A stretch of 12,263 nt of DNA. Origin: Bacteroidota bacterium (GTDB lineage Bacteria > Bacteroidota > Bacteroidia > Flavobacteriales > Weeksellaceae). The translations under genes were made by a program, and so were the position numbers. A model generated the notes under the pieces. It saw only the letters and a list, made by a program, of their open reading frames with translations. It was not told the origin of the DNA and did not search any database. The DNA is taken from positions 1 through 12,263 of the forward strand of contig JAEZYN010000093.1 in NCBI GenBank assembly GCA_023419095.1, written 5' to 3'. Position 1 is the stretch's first letter. Each line of letters opens with the position of its first letter. Below are positions 6,677 to 12,218 of the stretch, piece after piece.

Positions 6677-6994
6677 TCAGTTAGTGTTTTTTTTGTTTTT
6701 CAATTCAGTATATTCTCTTATCATTTCCTCGATTTCTTTTCCCTTTCGGGCGGATTCGGAAACTAAAGACTTTAAAAGACGGAAACTATCTTCAAACAGT
6801 TCCTTTTTTATAAACGGAAATTTCACGCTGTTTTTGTACGAATTACCGGTAAAACTTATGACTATTTGATATTCCTCCTCTACTGGGCTTTCGCCACTTA
6901 TCAGTTCGTCAAAAAGATCGGTAATCTTATTTGTATGTATTCTACTCACCTGGTCAAGGTTTATCAATTGACCTTCAAATTCAATGAAATTCAT
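6677..6994 (-). CDS. Hypothetical protein, 105 aa
   Basis: This small AT-rich gene starts at an ATG 13 bases after the previous stop. The protein opens with a beta-hairpin-like FIEFEGQLINLDQVSRI and continues with a second beta region (EYQIVISFTGNSYKNSVKF). It ends in a long charged helix (ESARKGKEIEEMIREYTELKNKKNTN) that may be a coiled coil. This looks like a small PH-like or Sm-like beta domain plus a helix, but I cannot name a family. Its composition is AT-richer than the three genes before it, and it is the last gene before the strong terminator at 6571-6619. Confidence 0.72.
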   Translation of the reverse strand: MNFIEFEGQLINLDQVSRIHTNKITDLFDELISGESPVEEEYQIVISFTGNSYKNSVKFPFIKKELFEDSFRLLKSLVSESARKGKEIEEMIREYTELKNKKNTN

Positions 6995-7007
6995 AATGTA
7001 TTTTTTT

Positions 7008-7172
7008 TTATAAAGTTACGTGATAAAACTTGGTTTCGCTGTACGGAAATGTAGCGTACTGATCTTCATCTACCAAAACCATCAGCTGGCCGCGGCGCAC
7101 CCAGAGGGATTCGGTTTCAACCAGAATTCCTTCGTGGCTGAGGATGTCTATTTTGTTTCTATAGTGTTCCAT
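7008..7172 (-). CDS. Hypothetical small protein, 54 aa
   Basis: I chose the ATG at 7172, which overlaps the end of the 125-aa gene by 14 bases in another frame; the longer frame up to 7298 lies wholly inside that gene. The sequence reads as alternating beta strands (KIDILSHEGILVETESLWVRRGQLMVLVDEDQYATFPY), so a tiny beta-barrel or sheet protein is likely. No family is recognised. The overlap implies translational coupling with the 125-aa gene. Confidence 0.65.
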   Translation of the reverse strand: MEHYRNKIDILSHEGILVETESLWVRRGQLMVLVDEDQYATFPYSETKFYHVTL

Positions 7173-7536
7173 TGAAGTTTGGGTATTTGGTTGTGAAATT
7201 AGGATGATCAAGGTAAACCGTTTCGCGGTTGGTTTCGTCCCAAACCAGGTTCCCGCTAAGATAGGAGCTGAGTTCGGCCTGCAGGTCTGCATAATCATCC
7301 GGCTGATCTGTGGCGAGTAGGGCCAGCAGATGAAAATGATTGAGCAGTTTCAGAACCTGCGGAAATTCTTCGTCTGTGAGTTGCGGTCTGGCTTTTTCAT
7401 AAAGATTCAGTGCAACCTGGTGCGCCTCCTGAAAGCTGCCGAAATCACGGTCGAGCTTCATGGTGAGTTCTGTGATTTTGCTTTCGAAATCGTCGAGTGC
7501 GCAATCTTCTTCCGGTCTTAAAAATTCGTAAGTCAT
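7159..7536 (-). CDS. Hypothetical helical protein, 125 aa
   Basis: The protein is acidic and mainly alpha-helical, with a repeated helix-turn pattern (SFQEAHQVALNLYEKARPQL, QVLKLLNHFHLLALLA) and an acidic start (RPEEDCALDDFESK). The last ~25 residues (YLDHPNFTTKYPNFNGTL) are less structured. I see no catalytic motif and cannot name a family. It starts 10 bases after the 67-aa gene and overlaps the 54-aa gene by 14 bases, so the three genes form one unit of small phage accessory proteins. Confidence 0.75.
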   Translation of the reverse strand: MTYEFLRPEEDCALDDFESKITELTMKLDRDFGSFQEAHQVALNLYEKARPQLTDEEFPQVLKLLNHFHLLALLATDQPDDYADLQAELSSYLSGNLVWDETNRETVYLDHPNFTTKYPNFNGTL

Positions 7537-7546
7537 GGCATCCGTA

Positions 7547-7750
7547 TTATTGATTGCCGTACTTAAGCCGGTAGTTATTCATCGCATTCTGCTCTGCGAG
7601 GGCAGTAGTGGCGCCGAACGCATGGGTTTCCCTGCCTTTTAGGTTAGAGATTTTGGCAAGAAATACGCCGTTGAAGTTCTGGAAGGCAACGGTAAGGGAT
7701 TCACGGTTGCGTGGTTCTGTGGCTGGTTGAGCCTGTGTTTGGTTTTGCAT
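7547..7750 (-). CDS. Hypothetical small protein, 67 aa, first gene after the structured region
   Basis: The N-terminal ~15 residues are polar and Gln/Thr/Pro-rich. They are followed by a beta-like core (ESLTVAFQNFNGVFLAKISNLKG) and a helix ending in NAMNNYRLKYGNQ. No family is recognised. The ATG at 7750 is preceded by an A/T-only leader, common for Bacteroidota genes that do not use a Shine-Dalgarno site. About 19 bases upstream of the ATG lies TCGGGAGAA (read on the minus strand), which is complementary to a segment of the structured RNA candidate; its expression may therefore be RNA-controlled. Confidence 0.68.
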   Translation of the reverse strand: MQNQTQAQPATEPRNRESLTVAFQNFNGVFLAKISNLKGRETHAFGATTALAEQNAMNNYRLKYGNQ

Positions 7751-7768
7751 TTTATATATTTTTTAAAA

Positions 7769-7777
7769 TTCTCCCGA
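7769..7777 (-). promoter_or_regulatory. Leader motif complementary to the upstream structured RNA
   Basis: The 9 bases TTCTCCCGA on the plus strand (TCGGGAGAA in the transcript) have a perfect inverted copy at 7843-7851, inside the structured segment. The motif is bracketed by two TTTTAAAA octamers (7761-7768 and 7778-7785). Pairing between the two 9-mers would compete with the local GGGA-loop hairpin at 7840-7853 and with the long stem of the RNA candidate. Confidence 0.4.
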
Positions 7778-7923
7778 TTTTAAAACCACGAAACTGAGCA
7801 TGAAAAAACCCCAGCTTTCGTGGAAGTCGCAAAACCAAACGTTCGGGAGAACGCCCACTACTTGCCGAGGCAAATTTGTATTGAAAAAAAATATATTCGG
7901 AGTTACCGAACGTCTGGTTTTGC
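7778..7923 (-). ncRNA. Candidate structured small RNA or structured leader (about 145 nt)
   Basis: The 222 bases between the lipoprotein gene and the 67-aa gene hold no ORF but are highly structured. On the minus strand, bases 7923-7906 can pair with 7846-7829 over 18 positions; the one imperfect position is a G-U wobble in minus-strand RNA but an A-C mismatch in plus-strand RNA, favouring minus-strand transcription. The 59-nt interior contains TTGC/GCAA and other short hairpins. A second stem, CCACGAAA with TTTCGTGG (7823-7816 with 7793-7786, extended by CTG/CAG), is followed by TTTT and may terminate the RNA. A -7-like box lies 5 nt before the first base of the stem. Alternatives are a long 5' leader of the next operon, or an invertible or protein-bound DNA site. 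I do not recognise a known RNA family. Confidence 0.45.
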
Positions 7924-7928
7924 TATTG

Positions 7929-7958
7929 CAAATATGCGTATCATTTTTGGAACGGCAA
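7929..7958 (-). promoter_or_regulatory. Predicted promoter of the structured RNA
   Basis: On the minus strand TTG (7958-7956) is followed after 19 nt by CATATTTG (7936-7929), which differs from the Bacteroidota consensus TAnnTTTG at one position. The predicted start point, about 5-7 nt downstream, falls on or next to base 7923, exactly where the 18-bp stem begins. Confidence 0.4.
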
Positions 7959-7972
7959 AATGTTTTTTGAAT

Positions 7973-8500
7973 TTATTTTAAAGTCCACTTCGACCCATCA
8001 GAAAAAACAACTTCGTAAGGTCTGGCTGTGATAATTTTTTTTGCGTCATTACTAAAAATTTCCCATCTGCTGTAAGTTGTTTTACCTGGCTTTAAAGTTT
8101 CATCGGTAAATCCTCCTCCACGACCTTCAATAAAAGTTCCACCCATATCGGCAGGCTCTCCAAAAGCATTTGTACCAAACCACTCAAACCGTATTCCTTC
8201 AATAGTTTTATCTGAAACATTTTTATATTTCAGTTCAATATCTCGATAATTAGAATATTCACGCTTAACTAAATTAAATTTAAGCACACGAACCGGTGAG
8301 CTTTTTAATTTAGCGGTATCTGCCATGTCTTCGTTACGAACTTGGGAATCAATTGCTGCAGCTACACTGTCAACCATTTTCTCAGCCATTGCATCAATTT
8401 CTGCATCTGAAGTTTTTGTCGAAGAGGTGTTCTGTGTTTGTTGTTTTTCACATGCCGTTAGTAGTAAGCCAACAGCCAAAAGCATAAATATATTTTTCAT
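7973..8500 (-). CDS. Predicted lipoprotein, 175 aa
   Basis: The N-terminus is a lipoprotein signal peptide: MKN, a hydrophobic core, then the lipobox LTAC with Cys17 as the probable acylated residue. A Gln/Thr/Ser linker and an acidic helix (about residues 32-60) follow, then a beta-rich domain of about 110 residues. That domain has a FEWFGTNAFGEPADMGG segment, a LKPGKTTYSRWEI strand and a final VVFSDGSKW. This resembles small immunoglobulin-like lipoprotein domains seen in many bacteria, but I cannot name the family. It lies 6 bases after the SHOCT-domain gene, so the two are one transcription unit. It is AT-rich compared with the structural genes and has no evident virion role; an exported cargo gene altering the host cell surface is the likely explanation. 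Confidence 0.75.
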   Translation of the reverse strand: MKNIFMLLAVGLLLTACEKQQTQNTSSTKTSDAEIDAMAEKMVDSVAAAIDSQVRNEDMADTAKLKSSPVRVLKFNLVKREYSNYRDIELKYKNVSDKTIEGIRFEWFGTNAFGEPADMGGTFIEGRGGGFTDETLKPGKTTYSRWEIFSNDAKKIITARPYEVVFSDGSKWTLK

Positions 8501-8506
8501 TGGGAT

Positions 8507-9043
8507 CTAGAGTTGCATTATTTTTTTCTTTTCAGCTTCGAACTCTTCATCATTAAGGACACCGGAATCCTTCAATTCTTTGATTTTTTTCAATTTATCA
8601 TATTTGGACTCTGCTGACACCACTTCTACCTTCTGTGTATCGGTACAATCTTTAATCTCACAGCTCGAGATCGCATCTTCAATGCGCAGATCATAATTTG
8701 TAATATTTCCACCTCCTACAACGAACGTTGTTTTATTAGTTCCGCGGCGGTCTTTATAGGTTTTGATTTTTTTCAGGACAACATTCGTCCCGGAGTAATT
8801 CCTGTCTAGTCCGGAAGAAATATCCCGCGTATTACCGTTCATTGCCGCCATGGCATTATAGAACCCTCCCATTTGAACATAGGCGAAATGTCCGTTCATT
8901 CCACTTCCCTTACCAAGCGTAATTGTATCGCCCACTTTGTAGGTAATACCATTACTGGCGGTATATGTTTCAGTTTTTTCAATTCGTTGTGCATTCACTG
9001 CGACTGCCAGAATAAGTGTGGCAAATAGTAATAATTTTTTCAT
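8507..9043 (-). CDS. Secreted protein with C-terminal SHOCT domain, 178 aa
   Basis: A Sec signal peptide covers roughly residues 1-18 (MKKLLLFATLILAVAVNA, cleavage probably before Gln19). The middle is a Gly/Asn/Tyr-rich region with a beta-like start (YTASNGITYKVGDTITLGKG) and two cysteines in SSCEIKDC. The last ~30 residues form a SHOCT motif: LKKIKELKDSGVLNDEEFEA followed by EKKKIM, a short helical module often found at protein ends, believed to mediate oligomerisation or binding. Similar signal peptide plus SHOCT proteins occur in flavobacterial chromosomes, so this pair with the lipoprotein may be a host gene pair captured by the phage. A promoter-like box lies 14 bases before the start. 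Confidence 0.78.
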   Translation of the reverse strand: MKKLLLFATLILAVAVNAQRIEKTETYTASNGITYKVGDTITLGKGSGMNGHFAYVQMGGFYNAMAAMNGNTRDISSGLDRNYSGTNVVLKKIKTYKDRRGTNKTTFVVGGGNITNYDLRIEDAISSCEIKDCTDTQKVEVVSAESKYDKLKKIKELKDSGVLNDEEFEAEKKKIMQL

Positions 9044-9057
9044 AAGATAATTTTTAC

Positions 9058-9065
9058 CAAATATA
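9058..9065 (-). promoter_or_regulatory. Promoter-like -7 box TATATTTG before the SHOCT/lipoprotein unit
   Basis: The minus strand reads TATATTTG, a full match to TAnnTTTG, predicting a start point near 9051-9053 and a leader of about 9 nt before the ATG at 9043. No TTG is present at the -33 distance. The box is downstream of the regulator's terminator, so this unit should have its own transcript. Confidence 0.45.
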
Positions 9066-9101
9066 TATAAAAATTCAGCGTGGCAGATTTATCTGTTCGG
9101 A

Positions 9102-9132
9102 TAAAAAAAAAGAGTAACGTCCTGTTACTCTT
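9102..9132 (-). terminator. Intrinsic terminator overlapping the end of the HTH gene
   Basis: Perfect 9-bp arms AAGAGTAAC (9110-9118) and GTTACTCTT (9124-9132) enclose a 5-nt loop, and on the minus strand the stem is followed by a T-run (9110-9103). The regulator's stop codon (9127-9125) lies inside the stem, so translation to the end would disturb the hairpin. Confidence 0.8.
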
Positions 9133-9343
9133 CACCATTATAAAAATTGTCTTTCAGTGCAGCCTGGTCTTTTTCGAACTGCCGCGTGGCCGCCATCACG
9201 TTATCAAACGTTTTTTGGCTCAGCGCATTTTCGCCGGTCAGGGTGCGGCGAATGGTTTCGTACGACAAGCCGTATTTGGCGCAGAAATCCTTCACGGTAA
9301 TCACTTCGAAATAGCTGCGTAAAAAATTCAATTTTTTTTCCAT
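9125..9343 (-). CDS. Small helix-turn-helix DNA-binding regulator, 72 aa
   Basis: I prefer the ATG at 9343 to the TTG two codons upstream. Residues ~17-45 form a helix-turn-helix: VKDFCAKYGLSYETIRRTLT, with the Cys-Ala-Lys-Tyr-Gly-Leu turn and the following recognition helix, then a third helix (QKTFDNVMAATRQFEKDQAAL). This is the size and shape of phage Cro-like or XRE-like regulators. It is a monocistronic gene: a terminator precedes it (9361-9380) and another overlaps its stop. The lone regulator between structural genes and cargo genes suggests control of the neighbouring cargo unit or of late functions. No inducer or protease domain is present. Confidence 0.72.
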   Translation of the reverse strand: MEKKLNFLRSYFEVITVKDFCAKYGLSYETIRRTLTGENALSQKTFDNVMAATRQFEKDQAALKDNFYNGEE

Positions 9344-9346
9344 ACC

Positions 9347-9354
9347 CAAATATA
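9347..9354 (-). promoter_or_regulatory. Promoter-like -7 box TATATTTG directly before the HTH gene
   Basis: The minus strand reads TATATTTG ending 3 bases before the ATG at 9343. A start point 5-7 nt after the box would fall at or just inside the start codon, which would give a leaderless or nearly leaderless message. No TTG lies at -33, where the sequence is instead occupied by the preceding terminator. The match may partly be chance in an AT-rich gap. Confidence 0.35.
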
Positions 9355-9360
9355 CGGAAA

Positions 9361-9380
9361 TAAAAACCGCTTTAGCGGTA
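9361..9380 (-). terminator. Intrinsic terminator after the structural gene block
   Basis: The stem ACCGC/GCGGT (9366-9370 with 9375-9379) with a 4-nt loop is followed by TTTTTA on the minus strand. It starts directly after the stop codon of the 129-aa gene and closes the structural operon. Confidence 0.75.
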
Positions 9381-9381
9381 T

Positions 9382-9771
9382 TTAGCCAATTATTTCACCG
9401 TTGAATTTTGATTTTAAATCTGCCTTCACATCTTCGGCTGCGCCATAGATCAGGTCTTTCATAATGCCGTTGTAGTGGCCCATGATAATACGGTTGTGGA
9501 AGTTGTAAACCTTTTTCCTTTTGTACTGGTTTTGGCTGCCTGGATAGCGCAGTTTCTTCATATCCACAAAACGGTAGAGCGCGGATTGCGTATAGGTAAG
9601 GCTGTCGCCATCGGTTGAATAGCTTCGGCCGCGGAACGACGAATCTTTGAATCCGGAATAGCCTTTCTGTTGCTCACCATCCATTTTGCGGGCGTGCTCT
9701 TTGAGCACCCGCTCCATGTGGGCGCGGAAGATCGGGGAGTCGTCTGCTTTTCGGTCTGCGATCAGGTCCAT
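9382..9771 (-). CDS. Phage virion-type protein, 129 aa
   Basis: The protein is basic and polar in its N-terminal half (KEHARKMDGEQQKGYSGFKD, then Ser/Thr/Tyr-rich SYSTDGDSLTYTQS). Its second half has a FVDMKKLR motif, a KVYNFHNRIIMGHYNGIMKD segment and a final helix (YGAAEDVKADLKSKFNGEI). I have seen this 'FVDM-LR ... VYN-HNRII-GHYN-I ... YG' pattern in head-tail or tail-completion proteins of Bacteroidota phages, but I cannot name the family with certainty. The ATG overlaps the stop of the 50-aa membrane gene by one base (TAATG). It is the last gene of the structural block; no tail-tube or tape-measure gene follows in this direction. Confidence 0.7.
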   Translation of the reverse strand: MDLIADRKADDSPIFRAHMERVLKEHARKMDGEQQKGYSGFKDSSFRGRSYSTDGDSLTYTQSALYRFVDMKKLRYPGSQNQYKRKKVYNFHNRIIMGHYNGIMKDLIYGAAEDVKADLKSKFNGEIIG

Positions 9772-9923
9772 TAGAAATTATCGAAATTATCACGGAACCA
9801 CTTCTGCCTGTCGTTTTCATTGCGAAGCGCTTTAGATATTCCCACAACGATATAAACTATCACTGTAACGGCAATGACCACTACCAATCCGCAGATGATC
9901 AGAATTAACAAACTAATATTCAT
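9771..9923 (-). CDS. Single-span small membrane protein, 50 aa
   Basis: This is a short but convincing gene. The ATG at 9923 lies inside the end of the 151-aa gene (11-base overlap), and its stop shares a base with the next start (TAATG), so it is coupled on both sides. The first three residues are followed by one long hydrophobic span, about residues 4-28 (LLILIICGLVVVIAVTVIVY and onward). The short polar tail is charged and aromatic (SKALRNENDRQKWFRDNFDNF, residues 30-50). N-out/C-in topology is likely from the basic residues after the span. It has the shape of a small phage membrane protein such as a lysis or spanin-like component, but no specific function can be read. Confidence 0.8.
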   Translation of the reverse strand: MNISLLILIICGLVVVIAVTVIVYIVVGISKALRNENDRQKWFRDNFDNF

Positions 9924-10368
9924 CGGTATAAGCTTTAGAGTCTATTTGAATTTCGTAACCGTTGCACTGTGCTTTTCGGGAGATTGGGCGGATCTGGAAA
10001 TCATACTGCAACTGCTCAGCTGAACAGTTCAGCAGATTGATACCGAACATTTCCACCACAAACTGGCGCGCAGCTTCCAGAGTGCGCTGAAAAACAGCAA
10101 GGTATTCATCCTGATTTTTAAAGGATTTATAATCCACTTTTTCGAGAATGAAAAACTGCATGTAAGAAATCAAGCCGGAATTATCCTCTTCGCCAAAACC
10201 GCCGTAAGAGGGCAGCACGGCAACAAGCATGATGTTATCTGCATCTTTGTGATCGCTAAGTTTTTCTACCAACTCATCATCAGTAACCAAAACGTACCGT
10301 TTTTTTATGGCCGGCACATTCTGTGTGGCTTCTATGAGGGATTCTTTTAAAGTATTTGGATCTATCAT
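9913..10368 (-). CDS. Phage head/tail-connection-type protein, 151 aa
   Basis: This mixed alpha/beta protein begins with a helix (PNTLKESLIEATQNVPAIKK). It continues with strands such as RYVLVTDDELVEKL and NIMLVAVLPSYGG, an ISYMQFFILEKVDY strand, a long helix (DEYLAVFQRTLEAARQFVVEM), and a C-terminal strand YEIQIDSKAYTD. The size, order of elements and neighbours fit a tail-terminator or head-tail-completion protein, but I do not recognise a defined family, so this is inference. The start overlaps the stop of the 292-aa gene by 4 bases (ATGA), and the 50-aa membrane gene starts inside its end. Confidence 0.7.
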   Translation of the reverse strand: MIDPNTLKESLIEATQNVPAIKKRYVLVTDDELVEKLSDHKDADNIMLVAVLPSYGGFGEEDNSGLISYMQFFILEKVDYKSFKNQDEYLAVFQRTLEAARQFVVEMFGINLLNCSAEQLQYDFQIRPISRKAQCNGYEIQIDSKAYTDEY

Positions 10369-11243
10369 TGCTGTTCTTTTGCTTTATCTTCTGCTTTCTG
10401 GCGTTCACGTTCCTCGCGTTTTGCCCGGATTACAAGGTCATACATTCGGATGAGCACCGTCATGGCATCCATTTCGCGCAGTTCTTTCAGTGTGCCGAAC
10501 ACACCGCTCTCCGCGAGCTGAAACGAGGTAGAACGCAGCCCTAAGCCTTCCGGCTGCTCGCTTTCGGTTTCGGTATTTTCGCCCGGTTTGAAAAGGATGG
10601 TTAAATCCAGGTCTTTCCCGTCCACCGCAATCACACAATCTTTGGTAAGAAAATTAAAGAAGGACACGAAAAGCAGATAGAAGCCGTACACGTAACGGAT
10701 GTCCAACAGTTCAAAATATTTCACCCGCTGTTCCAGATTGATGTTCTGATATTTTTCGCCTTTGAACTTGTAGAAGATCGCAAAGAGTTTGACCAGTGCT
10801 TCAATCTCGCCGCTTTTCATGAAATTATTGAGCTCACCTACACCGTCTTCCAGCTGACCGTAAGTCATGTCGGAAAATGCGTCCTTCGGACCGTAGAGCG
10901 TGCGCAGCTTGTATTTTACAGATTTCACCGGATTGTGGATATAATCCTGAATCAGATGCATCTTTTGGTTTTCATCGATTGTGAAAAAAGAATTCAGCAG
11001 TTCTGAAAGAATGTAGATATTTTCCCATTTTTCGTCCTGAATATTCTGCAAAGCGCTCTCTTCCGGCACCATGTTCAGCAGGGCATAAACGCCATGAACC
11101 CGGAACTCCTGCAAACTGATTTCCGCCATCTGATACATCAGGACGAGTTTCGACATATCGAGATACTGGCGACGGTCGCATTCTCCCATGTTTTCGGGAA
11201 GCCAGTATCTTTCACCTATTTCTAAAATTTCTACGCTGTGCAT
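10365..11243 (-). CDS. Hypothetical phage structural-block protein, 292 aa
   Basis: This mainly helical protein has a conserved-looking N-terminal part (RYWLPENMGECDRRQYLDMS, then KLVLMYQMAEISLQEFRVHG). A central hydrophobic and aromatic helix region (VYGFYLLFVSFFNFLTKDC) could pack in a core rather than span a membrane. The highly charged C-terminal coiled coil is rich in Arg, Glu and Lys (RAKREERERQKAEDKAKEQQ). The segment GVFGTLKELREMDAMTVLIR before it looks like an assembly-chaperone-type helix, but I cannot name a family. It lies 37 bases after the DUF6712-like gene and overlaps the 151-aa gene by 4 bases, placing it in the head-tail assembly block. Confidence 0.75.
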   Translation of the reverse strand: MHSVEILEIGERYWLPENMGECDRRQYLDMSKLVLMYQMAEISLQEFRVHGVYALLNMVPEESALQNIQDEKWENIYILSELLNSFFTIDENQKMHLIQDYIHNPVKSVKYKLRTLYGPKDAFSDMTYGQLEDGVGELNNFMKSGEIEALVKLFAIFYKFKGEKYQNINLEQRVKYFELLDIRYVYGFYLLFVSFFNFLTKDCVIAVDGKDLDLTILFKPGENTETESEQPEGLGLRSTSFQLAESGVFGTLKELREMDAMTVLIRMYDLVIRAKREERERQKAEDKAKEQQ

Positions 11244-11254
11244 GATTCAAAGCT

Positions 11255-11292
11255 ACAACAAAATGATGTTACCAACAACATTATGATGTTGT
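11255..11292. repeat. Two-copy tandem repeat with dyad symmetry between structural genes
   Basis: ACAACAAAATGATGTT (11255-11270) and ACAACATTATGATGTT (11275-11290) differ at two of 16 bases and have a 20-base period. The second copy extends to a near-perfect palindrome, ACAACAT/ATGTTGT around TATG (11275-11292), and contains the stop codon of the DUF6712-like gene (11283-11281). It lies in the only sizeable gap of the structural block, which would suit an operator, a weak hairpin or an mRNA processing site. Confidence 0.45.
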
Positions 11293-12213
11293 CACGAAGC
11301 CGTCAGAACAATCGAAATTGATTTTTGGCTTTGAAGTGTACACTGGCTGCAGTTTGCGCATTTCCATTTCAAGTGATTTCAGCAGGCTTTCAAGTTTGTT
11401 CTGGTAAAAGAGAGTGACTGATTCTTTATCGTAGCCTGTACCTTTTGTACGGCCGCTGGACTCGGTAATGTTTTTCGATAACCCATCCGGGAAAAGCTGT
11501 ACTGAAAGTTTCTGCACACCATCCGCCATCGCATAGTACACGCAGCAGTTCTGTACCAGTCCGGTAATGTAGCTGTCTTTCATTTCCTTGGCTTTGTAAT
11601 CGGCGAATTTTGCGCCCATTCGGTTCATGATTTCCCGCTGTTCGCAAAGCCGGAGCGATGGCGCAAGCTTGTAATACAGCAAATGAGAATCGTTGATGTT
11701 TACATATTGCTGAAAGGTTTTCAGATTCGGAACATAAAGCCCTGAAAACTGTTGCATGTATTCAGATTCTTCCAAGTCCTCAGAATCCACAATAAAAGTA
11801 ATGAGCGCATCCACGGCGGCATAGTACGCACGTTCCAGTGCTGCATCAGATTTATTGATTTGCCATTCGAACGCACCAACTTGATGCTCATCACGGCGGA
11901 AGAGTCGACCATCGTTGGTAAATGCAACGTCTGTAAGTGGAGCATATTTCCGAAACGCATCCAGAGCTACCGCGTACTGTACGAGTTCCAGAAGTTCGGT
12001 CGCTTCGGTTTCGTCAGCCTCTTCACCTGTTGGCGTTTCAAACTCAGCTGCAGCCAACTCGTAATTTGCTTCACCGATGATCGAGAAGATTTCTTTGGAA
12101 GCGGTACGCAAGTAAGGCCATATTTTCTTTATAGAAATATCGGCATCGGTAAACCCGAGAACTTCTAACAGTTCACCGGAATCCGGAGCGTCTTTATGGA
12201 AAAGAATTTTCAT
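11281..12213 (-). CDS. DUF6712-like phage head-region protein, 310 aa
   Basis: The N-terminal MKILF-type start is followed by helices and the pattern IKKIWPYLRTASKEIFSIIG. A LLELVQYAVALDAFRKYAPL helix precedes a short strand with DGRLFRRDEHQVGAFEWQ. Then come a DALITFIVDSEDLEES helix, a QYVNINDSHLLYYKLAPSLR stretch, and EIMNRMGAKFADYKAKEM. This succession is what I remember of DUF6712, found in Bacteroidota phages near head genes. It is thought to be a head-completion or connector-type protein, although its function is not established. The assignment is from memory of the pattern and needs a profile search. The start lies five bases after the stop of the partial upstream gene. Confidence 0.65.
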   Translation of the reverse strand: MKILFHKDAPDSGELLEVLGFTDADISIKKIWPYLRTASKEIFSIIGEANYELAAAEFETPTGEEADETEATELLELVQYAVALDAFRKYAPLTDVAFTNDGRLFRRDEHQVGAFEWQINKSDAALERAYYAAVDALITFIVDSEDLEESEYMQQFSGLYVPNLKTFQQYVNINDSHLLYYKLAPSLRLCEQREIMNRMGAKFADYKAKEMKDSYITGLVQNCCVYYAMADGVQKLSVQLFPDGLSKNITESSGRTKGTGYDKESVTLFYQNKLESLLKSLEMEMRKLQPVYTSKPKINFDCSDGFVTTS

Positions 12214-12218
12214 TTGAT

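Noticed and set aside
7751..7972. Retron msr-msd or DGR template RNA
   Set aside because: The inverted repeats recall a retron RNA, but no reverse transcriptase is encoded nearby and no variable-repeat copy is seen.
7751..7972. CRISPR array
   Set aside because: The repeats are inverted single pairs rather than regularly spaced direct repeats, and no Cas gene is present.
11752..12168. 138-codon open frame on the plus strand
   Set aside because: It lies entirely within the DUF6712-like gene on the other strand, with no domain and no promoter.
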